A stretch of DNA of 14,299 bases from Gammaproteobacteria bacterium (GTDB taxonomy: Bacteria > Pseudomonadota > Gammaproteobacteria > Pseudomonadales > M0112). A program made the position numbers and the translations under genes. The notes below the pieces were generated by a model. It saw nothing but the letters and a program-made list of their open reading frames with translations, did not search any database and was not told the origin of the DNA. Shown here one piece after another: positions 6,994-12,508 of this stretch; the first letter of the stretch is position 1; every line of letters starts with the position of its first letter. The stretch lies in contig SBFY01000109.1 of NCBI GenBank assembly GCA_006227085.1, forward strand, positions 1 through 14,299. Direction: 5' to 3'.

Positions 6994-7769
6994 TTCACAT
7001 CCTCCGGTGCAGCAATCGGCAGGTTCATGATGTCAATGGAAGCTTGCTTACGGGCCATGCGGATACCATTGCGCACAGAGGCACGGTATTCCGAAGCCGG
7101 CAGCTCCACCCACTGCTTCAATTCGTTATCCCAGACGCCGGTCTGCTTGGCATCGGTGGTCTGGTACATCAGGGCAATACGACCCACGCGCAGGATATCC
7201 ACTTCACGATCCACCCCATCAATCTGGATGCTATCGGTGTAGGCCTCTACCTTGCGACCGTATTCGGTTTCGATCTTGTAGGCTTCCAGCACCTGGCGGA
7301 ATTTTTCGGCCGGGCTCAGGTTGGCACGATTCAGGTTGGCGCGGATCTGCTTGACGCGGTCATAGCGCTCCTGGGTATGGAACGGCAGGTCCAGGCGAAC
7401 AAAGTCCTCCAGGGCGTCCAGCATGCGCTCCGCCAAAGGCTGGATACGACGCTGGGTGACGGTAACCGTCTGGGTCTGCTCTTCAATGCTGGCCAGTTCC
7501 TCGACCTGGTTGTCGATCTGGATATCCAGCTTGGCGTTGTAGACCTTCAGGTCTTCAATCAGCTTCAGCTCACGCTTGTAATCCTGCAGCAGGTTGCCCG
7601 TTTCATCGCTGATGCGATCAATGGTCTTTTGTGAGCTTTGGGCCTGCGCGGTACGCACTTCGCCTACTTTCAGGACAGCGTCCAGTTGGTCTGCGGCGGC
7701 GACGGGAGCCAGGGAGCCCAGGGATACGGCGGCAAGGACCGCAACCGTCTTCAGTCGGTTCGTCTTCAT
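6990..7769 (-). CDS. DUF3450-family exported coiled-coil protein, first gene of the TonB2-type operon
   Basis: A 259-residue protein with a clear signal peptide (about 1-26, ending VAAA before DQLDAVL). A long helical, Glu/Gln/Lys-rich stretch (about 40-105) is predicted coiled coil. The C-terminal half includes SPAEKFRQVLEAYKIETEYG, the segment VDILRVGRIALMYQTTD and a WDNELKQWVEL tail. I recognise these as features of DUF3450, a family of unknown function commonly found next to TonB2/TtpC genes in marine gammaproteobacteria. It probably acts in the periplasm with the TtpC coiled coil; that is inferred only from localisation, coiled-coil character and gene order. The start ATG at 7769 has AGGA about 10 bases upstream, and its stop overlaps the ttpC start. 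Confidence 0.88.
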   Translation of the reverse strand: MKTNRLKTVAVLAAVSLGSLAPVAAADQLDAVLKVGEVRTAQAQSSQKTIDRISDETGNLLQDYKRELKLIEDLKVYNAKLDIQIDNQVEELASIEEQTQTVTVTQRRIQPLAERMLDALEDFVRLDLPFHTQERYDRVKQIRANLNRANLSPAEKFRQVLEAYKIETEYGRKVEAYTDSIQIDGVDREVDILRVGRIALMYQTTDAKQTGVWDNELKQWVELPASEYRASVRNGIRMARKQASIDIMNLPIAAPEDVK

Positions 7770-7845
7770 GGGAACTGTTTTCCTACGGTTGTAAAACTAC
7801 AGGGTTCTTTTTTTAGTGCTAATTGCTTCAGTACTTCTGCAACGA

Positions 7846-7860
7846 CAGTGAGCGTCACTG
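7846..7860. repeat. Perfect inverted repeat, possible operator
   Basis: CAGTGA (7846-7851), spacer GCG, TCACTG (7855-7860), about 80 bases upstream of the DUF3450 start. The 6-base arms with a 3-base spacer look more like a dimeric protein-binding site than a hairpin. I cannot assign a regulator. Confidence 0.35.
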
Positions 7861-7911
7861 CTACAGCGTCTGCATTTTATTCTTCCACCGACTCTCTCCG
7901 GAGGCGGCGCC

Positions 7912-7927
7912 CCTGTCTTTCGACAGG
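7912..7927 (-). repeat. GAAA-tetraloop hairpin in the operon leader
   Basis: On the minus strand CCTGTC, loop GAAA, GACAGG forms a 6-bp stem with a GNRA tetraloop. A flanking pair GACTC (7936-7932) / GAGTC (7894-7890) could close a larger structure around it. It is not followed by a U-tract, so it is not a standard terminator. It could be a structured leader, a dispersed palindromic repeat or a decayed folA terminator. Confidence 0.4.
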
Positions 7928-7940
7928 CTTGGAGTCACGC

Positions 7941-7969
7941 ATTTAATAACAGCCGGATGCAATAATCAA
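7941..7969 (-). promoter_or_regulatory. Weak promoter candidate for the TonB2-type operon
   Basis: On the minus strand TTGATT (7969-7964), a 17-base spacer and TTAAAT (7946-7941) match sigma70 hexamers at 4 of 6 positions each. An overlapping TTGCCA lies just upstream. If used, transcription would start near 7935, putting the GAAA hairpin at the very 5' end of the message and giving a leader of about 165 bases. Confidence 0.25.
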
Positions 7970-7987
7970 TGGCAAAACACCCTTGAC

Positions 7988-8488
7988 TTACGCGACTGTT
8001 TTTCTTTCCCAGCGCTCAAATGTGCAAGGAGCCTGATCCGGTGCCGGCTCCGCAGAAAGCCGCTGCCATTGACGGGGATCCGGCTCGGGAAAGCGGGCAT
8101 CGCCCTCCGGCGACAGGTGGACACGGGTGATATACAGGCGGTCAGCGACCGGCAATGCCTCGGCATACACCGCAGCCCCACCGATCACCATGACCTCATC
8201 GGCCCCGTCCCGGGCGGCCTGCGCCTGCCCCAGCCGCAGCGCCTCATCCAGGTTGGCAGCCACCACCACGCCAGCAGGCGCAAAGCCGGGCTGGCGGGTC
8301 AGCACAATATTGGTGCGTCCGGGCAGGGGGCGGCCAATCGACTCAAAGGTCTTGCGACCCATGATGATGGGCTTGCCCAGGGTCATGCGCTTGAAATACT
8401 GCAGGTCCGCCGGGAGATGCCACGGCAGGGTATTGTCCCGCCCAATGACACCGTTTTCGGCCATGCCGACAATCAGGGCAACCCGCAT
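7988..8488 (-). CDS. folA: Dihydrofolate reductase
   Basis: A 166-residue cytosolic enzyme reducing dihydrofolate to tetrahydrofolate with NADPH. Family landmarks are all present: ALIVGMAENGVIG at the N-terminus, LPWHLPADLQYFKRMT with the catalytic Asp at residue 28 and the loop Trp before it, IIMGRKTFESIGRPLPGRTN with the folate-tail Arg, VIGGAAVYAEALP (the GG of the NADPH site), and YITRVH. Its ATG shares one base with the thyA stop (TGATG), so translation is probably coupled. The neighbour thyA makes the dihydrofolate that this enzyme recycles. It is the last gene of the TSUP-lgt-thyA-folA run, and no strong terminator is visible after it. Confidence 0.97.
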   Translation of the reverse strand: MRVALIVGMAENGVIGRDNTLPWHLPADLQYFKRMTLGKPIIMGRKTFESIGRPLPGRTNIVLTRQPGFAPAGVVVAANLDEALRLGQAQAARDGADEVMVIGGAAVYAEALPVADRLYITRVHLSPEGDARFPEPDPRQWQRLSAEPAPDQAPCTFERWERKTVA

Positions 8489-9282
8489 CAGACCGCCACC
8501 GGCGCCTTGATGTGCGGATGGGCCTGGTAACCCACCAGCTCGAAATCCTCGAAACGGAAGGCGAACAGGTCCGTCACTGCCGGATTCAGCTTCATGACCG
8601 GCAGGGGATGTGGCGTGCGTGACAGCTGCTCTTTCGCCTGATCGATGTGGTTGCTATAGAGGTGGGCATCCCCGAAGGTGTGCACGAAATCGCCGGGCTT
8701 CAGGCCCGTGACCTGCGCCACCATCAGGGTCAGTAGGGCATACGAGGCAATATTGAACGGCACGCCGAGGAAGATATCGGCGCTGCGCTGGTACAACTGG
8801 CAGGACAGGCGACCATCCGCCACGTAGAACTGGAACAGGCTGTGGCACGGCGGCAAGGCCATGCGGTCGACATCGGCCACGTTCCAGGCGCTGACCATCA
8901 GCCGGCGCGAATCCGGCGTCTTGCGGATCTGCTCCAGCACCTTGGTGATCTGGTCAATCTCGCCGCCATCGCGGGCCGGCCAGTGCCGCCACTGGTGGCC
9001 GTAAACCGGGCCAAGATCACCGTCGTCATCGGCCCACTCATCCCAGATGGAAACGCCGTTTTCCTTGAGGTAGCGGATATTGGTGTCGCCCTGCAGGAAC
9101 CACAGCAATTCATGGATGATCGAGCGCAGGTGCAGCTTCTTGGTGGTCACCAGCGGGAAACCCTCGCTGAGGTCAAAACGCATCTGGTAACCGAACACAC
9201 TGCGGGTACCCGTGCCAGTGCGGTCTTCACGCACGGTGCCGTTTTCCAGCACATGGCGCATCAAATCGAGGTATTGCTTCAT
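8488..9282 (-). CDS. thyA: Thymidylate synthase
   Basis: A 264-residue enzyme, the same length as E. coli ThyA, converting dUMP and methylene-tetrahydrofolate to dTMP and dihydrofolate. Active-site residues fall at E. coli numbers: Arg21 (REDRTGTGT), Glu58 (HELLWFL), Trp80, Arg126-Arg127 (DSRRLMVSAWN), the nucleophile Cys146 in LPPCHSLFQFYV, Asp169 and Asn177 (SADIFLGVPFN), and His207/Tyr209 (GDAHLYSN). The open frame runs 118 codons farther upstream, but that part is antisense-like sequence within lgt. The ATG at 9282 gives the canonical MKQYLDLMRHVLENG start. The start overlaps the lgt stop as ATGA, and the stop shares one base with the folA ATG. Confidence 0.98.
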   Translation of the reverse strand: MKQYLDLMRHVLENGTVREDRTGTGTRSVFGYQMRFDLSEGFPLVTTKKLHLRSIIHELLWFLQGDTNIRYLKENGVSIWDEWADDDGDLGPVYGHQWRHWPARDGGEIDQITKVLEQIRKTPDSRRLMVSAWNVADVDRMALPPCHSLFQFYVADGRLSCQLYQRSADIFLGVPFNIASYALLTLMVAQVTGLKPGDFVHTFGDAHLYSNHIDQAKEQLSRTPHPLPVMKLNPAVTDLFAFRFEDFELVGYQAHPHIKAPVAV

Positions 9283-10079
9283 AAAGGCTTCCGAGTGGCC
9301 GGTTGGCGATACGCCCATAGCAGGAAGGCAATACCACCCATAAACATGAACAGGGACAGCTCCTGCCCGCGCGTCATCCAGCCGAACCATTCCACACCGA
9401 TGTGGGCATCCGGCTCCCGCACGAATTCTACAAGAAAGCGGCAGGCCGCATAGGTACAGAGGAACACACCGGTCACGCTGCCCGCCGGCCGTGGCTGCCG
9501 TGAAAAGGCATACACCACGACAAACAGCAGCACACCCTCCAGCGCGGCCTGGTACAACTGGGAAGGATGGCGCGCCAGCTGCAAGGTGTCTTTCGGGAAC
9601 AGCATCGCCCACGGCACGTCCGTCGGCCGACCCCACAGCTCCTGGCCGATAAAGTTGCCGATCCGGCCCAGCCCCAGCCCGATCGGGGCCAGCGGCGCCA
9701 CAAAATCAAACACGGCCAGCACCGGTCGCTGGCGGCGCCAGGCGAAATAACAGAGGGCCGCACCCACCCCCAGCAAGCCGCCATGGAACGCCATGCCACC
9801 CTGCCAGACCTTGAAGATCCACAACGGCTCGGCCAGCCATTGGTCCAGCCCGTAAAACAGGCCATAACCCAGCCGCCCGCCCAGCACCACGCCCAGCATG
9901 GCGTAAAAGGCCAGGTCCTCGAATTCCTTCGCCTGCACCACCGTGCCCGGCCGCCGGCATTCACGCATGCCCAACCACCAGGCCGCCGCAAACGCCGCCA
10001 GGTACATCAGGCCATACCAGTGCACCTGCAGCGGCCCCAGGCTGATCGCCACCGGGTCGATATCCGGGTGATGCAGCAT
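9279..10079 (-). CDS. lgt: Prolipoprotein diacylglyceryl transferase
   Basis: A 266-residue polytopic inner-membrane enzyme that moves diacylglycerol from phosphatidylglycerol to the lipobox Cys of prolipoproteins, the first step of lipoprotein maturation. Visible landmarks are HWYGLMYL at about 20-27 (essential Tyr), LGGRLGYGLFY at about 66-76, GGMAFHGGLLG with the conserved His near 99, GLGRIGNFIGQELWGR with Arg near 139 and Asn near 142, RHPSQLYQAALEG, and VEFVREPDAHIG with the second essential Arg. About seven hydrophobic helices are seen. The usual N-x-E in the signature (FINGEL in E. coli) is G-Q-E here. The ATG shares one base with the TSUP stop, and the stop overlaps the thyA start. 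Confidence 0.97.
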   Translation of the reverse strand: MLHHPDIDPVAISLGPLQVHWYGLMYLAAFAAAWWLGMRECRRPGTVVQAKEFEDLAFYAMLGVVLGGRLGYGLFYGLDQWLAEPLWIFKVWQGGMAFHGGLLGVGAALCYFAWRRQRPVLAVFDFVAPLAPIGLGLGRIGNFIGQELWGRPTDVPWAMLFPKDTLQLARHPSQLYQAALEGVLLFVVVYAFSRQPRPAGSVTGVFLCTYAACRFLVEFVREPDAHIGVEWFGWMTRGQELSLFMFMGGIAFLLWAYRQPATRKPL

Positions 10080-10891
10080 CAGAAAACCCCCAATCCGCGC
10101 GCGATGAACTGGATGCCCAGGACCAGCAGGAACAGCGCGAACACCCGCTTCAATTTATCTGCCGACAGCCGGTGCGCCAGCTGCGCACCGACCTTCGCGC
10201 AGAGCGCGCTGGTCAGCACCACGCCGATCACGGCCGGCCAGTACACATAGCCGGTGCTACCTTCCGGCAGGTTCGCCGTGCCCCAACCCGTCACCCCGAA
10301 CGCCAAGGCGCCGAACAGGGCAATCGGGATGCCACAGGCTGCCGAGGTGCCGACTGCTTCCTGCATCCGCACATTGCACCAGCTCAGGAAAGGAACAGTT
10401 AGTGAGCCCCCACCAATCCCAAACAGCGCGGAAATACTGCCAAATATAACGCCCACTGCGGCCAGCACCGGCCTGCCCGGCAGCTCCCGGCTGGGCTTGG
10501 GCTTCAGGCCAAGACCCATCTGGGCGGCCACCACCAGCGCAAATACGCCGATCAATCCCTGCAACTGCAAGCCCTGCAACCGGTCCGCCACCCAGGCACC
10601 CAGCCACACCCCGATGGCCAGTCCCGGTGCCAACGCCATGAACACCGGCCAACGCACCGCGCCTTTCTGGTGATGGGAACGCGCCGCGCTGCTGCCGGTC
10701 ACGACGATGGTGGCCAGCGATGTGCCGATCGCCAGCTGGGTCAGGATCTGGGCATCAAAGCCCTGCAAGGTAAACACCAGGATCAGTGCCGGCACGATGA
10801 TCAGGCCACCGCCAATCCCGAACAGGCCAGCCAACACACCCGCCACGCAACCGGTCAGCAGGTACACCAGCAGGGTTTGCAACAATTCCAT
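10079..10891 (-). CDS. TSUP (TauE/SafE) family inner-membrane permease
   Basis: A hydrophobic protein of about 270 residues with roughly eight transmembrane helices. It shows the internal duplication typical of TSUP: AGLFGIGGGLIIVPAL in the first half and ALFGIGGGSLTVPFL in the second. TSUP proteins export or import sulfite, sulfoacetate or related sulfur or organic anions. The substrate cannot be read here, and the gene lies with no sulfur genes. The frame begins at a GTG (10906) and contains ATGs at 10897 and 10891; I prefer 10891 because GGA lies 6 bases before it and it gives the usual MELLQ-like start, but 10906 is possible. Its stop shares one base with the lgt ATG. A TSUP gene next to ptsP, lgt and thyA recurs in Pseudomonas-like genomes. 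Confidence 0.9.
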   Translation of the reverse strand: MELLQTLLVYLLTGCVAGVLAGLFGIGGGLIIVPALILVFTLQGFDAQILTQLAIGTSLATIVVTGSSAARSHHQKGAVRWPVFMALAPGLAIGVWLGAWVADRLQGLQLQGLIGVFALVVAAQMGLGLKPKPSRELPGRPVLAAVGVIFGSISALFGIGGGSLTVPFLSWCNVRMQEAVGTSAACGIPIALFGALAFGVTGWGTANLPEGSTGYVYWPAVIGVVLTSALCAKVGAQLAHRLSADKLKRVFALFLLVLGIQFIARGLGVF

Positions 10892-10918
10892 GGGCATTCC
10901 GGTCACAAGGGCAGGCGG

Positions 10919-10926
10919 GTATTATC
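10919..10926. promoter_or_regulatory. Possible overlapping -10 elements of a divergent promoter
   Basis: The short gap between the divergent TSUP and NRDE genes contains TATTAT (10920-10925) on the plus strand and GATAAT (10926-10921) on the minus strand, each close to TATAAT. Each lies a plausible distance before its gene, but neither has a good -35 at 16-18 bases. This is weak evidence. Confidence 0.25.
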
Positions 10927-10956
10927 CGGTTGCGTGTTGTAAAAGGCCACCGCCCC

Positions 10957-11721
10957 ATGTGCTTGATCGTCCTCGCGTATCGCGTGCACCCGGATTACCC
11001 GTTGATCGTCGCCGCCAATCGCGATGAGTTTTACGCACGCCCCACCCGCGCGGCCGCCTTCTGGCCAGACCAGCCGCAACTGCTGGCCGGTCGTGATGAG
11101 CAATCCGGTGGCAGCTGGCTGGGCATCACGCGCCACGGCCGTTTTGCTGCCGTCACCAACGTTCGGCAGCGCCAGATGGTGAACATCGGCGAACGCTCAC
11201 GCGGTGAATTGGTCACCCACTTCCTCACCGGCACCGAAACGCCCGTGGCGTTCGCTGCCCGCATCGCACCGGAGGCACATCGTTACGGCGCGTTCAACCT
11301 GCTGTGCCTTGATGGCGATAGCCTGATCTGCCATCACAGCATCACCAATGAAACCGAAGTGCTGGCACCCGGCTATCACGGGCTCAGCAATGATCGCCTC
11401 AACACACCGTGGCCCAAACTGACGCGCAGCCTGCAGGCCTTGCGGCGCTGTGTGGAAACTGGCGCGACGATCGATGCACTGCAAGCACTGCTGCAGGATC
11501 GCGCCCGGCCCGCCGACCACGACTTGCCCGACACCGGCATCGGGCTGGCCAAGGAACAGTTGCTGTCATCGCCATTTATCCATTCAGCCGAGTACGGCAC
11601 GCGCGCGTGTACGGTGTTGCGCATGAACCAGAGAGGGTTGGTTGAATTCGAAGAACGCTCATTTGGCCCGGACGGGATTGCGTTGTCGTCGCAACATCAC
11701 TCCTTTACCATCAATCCCTGA
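10957..11721 (+). CDS. NRDE (TANGO2-like) family protein
   Basis: A 254-residue protein. It begins MCLIVLAYRVHP and carries AANRDEFYARPT, the Asn-Arg-Asp-Glu motif (residues 21-24) that names the family. SGGSWLGIT, AAVTNVR and a late GTRACTVLR follow, all typical of this family. The fold resembles Ntn-hydrolases, with Cys2 as a possible N-terminal residue after Met removal. Eukaryotic TANGO2 affects Golgi organisation and haem or lipid handling; bacterial function is unresolved. An in-frame TTG at 10930 would add nine residues, but the ATG at 10957 gives the canonical MCLIV start. It is divergent from TSUP and followed after 19 bases by the methyltransferase gene, probably in one transcript. 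Confidence 0.9.
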   Translation: MCLIVLAYRVHPDYPLIVAANRDEFYARPTRAAAFWPDQPQLLAGRDEQSGGSWLGITRHGRFAAVTNVRQRQMVNIGERSRGELVTHFLTGTETPVAFAARIAPEAHRYGAFNLLCLDGDSLICHHSITNETEVLAPGYHGLSNDRLNTPWPKLTRSLQALRRCVETGATIDALQALLQDRARPADHDLPDTGIGLAKEQLLSSPFIHSAEYGTRACTVLRMNQRGLVEFEERSFGPDGIALSSQHHSFTINP

Positions 11722-11740
11722 CAAAACGGGACAGGCATTC

Positions 11741-12508
11741 ATGACCAAGCCTCTTGAATACCAGCATGGTTTTTCCGGCAGCAATGCCGCCATGTTCGAC
11801 ATCGAAGGCCGCCAGAAAAAAGCCCGTACGATGATTGCGGTGCTGGAAGACTTCCAGGACAAGCCTCTCGACCAATGCGCCTTGCTGAACGATGGCGGGT
11901 CAACAGGCATCATTGATGAATACCTGTCACGCCATGTCGGCTCCGTGCATGGCATTGATATTGATGAACAAGCCATCCGTCACGCGCAGGATAACTTCAA
12001 GGCCAGCAACCTGGTGTTCCAGGTGGCCGATGCATTGGCCTTGCCTTTTCCTGACAACCACTTCGACATCGTTATTTCGTCACAGGTGTATGAACACGTG
12101 CCGGATGCAGGGGCCATGATGCGGGAAATCCATCGTGTGCTGAAACCGGGTGGCGTCTGTTATTTCGCTGCGGGCAATCGCCTGTGCTGGCGGGAACCGC
12201 ATTATGGACTGCCGTTGCTGTCAGTGATCCCGAAATGGCTCGCGCACCATTATGTGCGCCTCGCAAAACGCGGCAGTCACTACTACGAAACCCATTTCAC
12301 GTATTGGGGACTGAAAAAGCTGGTGCGCGCATTCCGCATGCACGATTACACGCTGCGCATCATCAAGGAGCCTGAGCGCTTCCATGCAAGCTATATGATC
12401 AAGCCGGGCAGCCTGTCTGCCAAAGTGGCTGCGCTGGTCGGCACGTTGCTGCCATGGCTGGTGCCGGGATATATCTGGATACTGGAAAAGCCTTCCGAAC
12501 GTGCTTAA
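11741..12508 (+). CDS. Class I SAM-dependent methyltransferase
   Basis: A 255-residue protein with a Methyltransf_11-like core. The SAM-binding loop is LLNDGGSTG at about 48-56, followed by the acidic GIDID at about 71-75. VADALALPFPDNHFDIV lies at about 95-111, SSQVYEHVPD at about 113-122 and LKPGG at about 134-138. The C-terminal part is less conserved and contains a hydrophobic stretch (VAALVGTLLPWLVPGYIWIL) that could sit at the membrane. The substrate is unknown. The loop departs from the usual D-x-G-x-G-x-G (Asn and Ser at normally Asp and Gly positions), but the acidic SAM-ribose position is kept. I chose ATG 11741 because GGGACAGG precedes it by 5 bases; the frame is open upstream but inside the NRDE gene. 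Its TAA overlaps the ptsP stop on the other strand. Confidence 0.85.
   Translation: MTKPLEYQHGFSGSNAAMFDIEGRQKKARTMIAVLEDFQDKPLDQCALLNDGGSTGIIDEYLSRHVGSVHGIDIDEQAIRHAQDNFKASNLVFQVADALALPFPDNHFDIVISSQVYEHVPDAGAMMREIHRVLKPGGVCYFAAGNRLCWREPHYGLPLLSVIPKWLAHHYVRLAKRGSHYYETHFTYWGLKKLVRAFRMHDYTLRIIKEPERFHASYMIKPGSLSAKVAALVGTLLPWLVPGYIWILEKPSERA

Larger units (their letters stand above)
7770..7987 (-). other. Upstream region of the TonB2-type operon (218 bases, no gene)
   Basis: This is the longest gap in the window. On the minus strand it holds a weak sigma70-like promoter candidate (7941-7969), a GAAA-loop hairpin (7912-7927) with possible closing pairs (7890-7936), a 15-base inverted repeat (7846-7860) and the ribosome site of the DUF3450 gene. 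No terminator with a U-tract is visible after folA, so read-through from folA into the operon is possible. I saw no Fur-box-like sequence. Confidence 0.6.

Noticed and set aside
7877..7942. A 21-codon minus-strand open frame in the operon leader (starts MRDSKPVERQG)
   Set aside because: No Shine-Dalgarno sequence precedes the ATG, and the frame simply reads through the hairpin region. I found no reason to call it a leader peptide, though conservation could change this.
7770..7987. A Fur box controlling the TonB2-type operon
   Set aside because: I looked for GATAATGATAATCATTATC-like sequence on both strands and saw nothing close; AT-rich patches such as TTATTAAAT do not fit the repeat.
8842..9453. 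Plus-strand open frame of 203 codons opposite thyA and lgt
   Set aside because: It is antisense to two well-identified genes with conserved catalytic residues, and has no domain or ribosome site.
9283..9636. 118-codon N-terminal extension of thyA
   Set aside because: It overlaps lgt in another frame and is not ThyA-like; the ATG at 9282 gives the canonical ThyA start and exact E. coli numbering of active-site residues.
11642..11740. Upstream extension of the methyltransferase frame
   Set aside because: It lies within the NRDE coding region, is not methyltransferase-like, and the ATG at 11741 has a good ribosome site.
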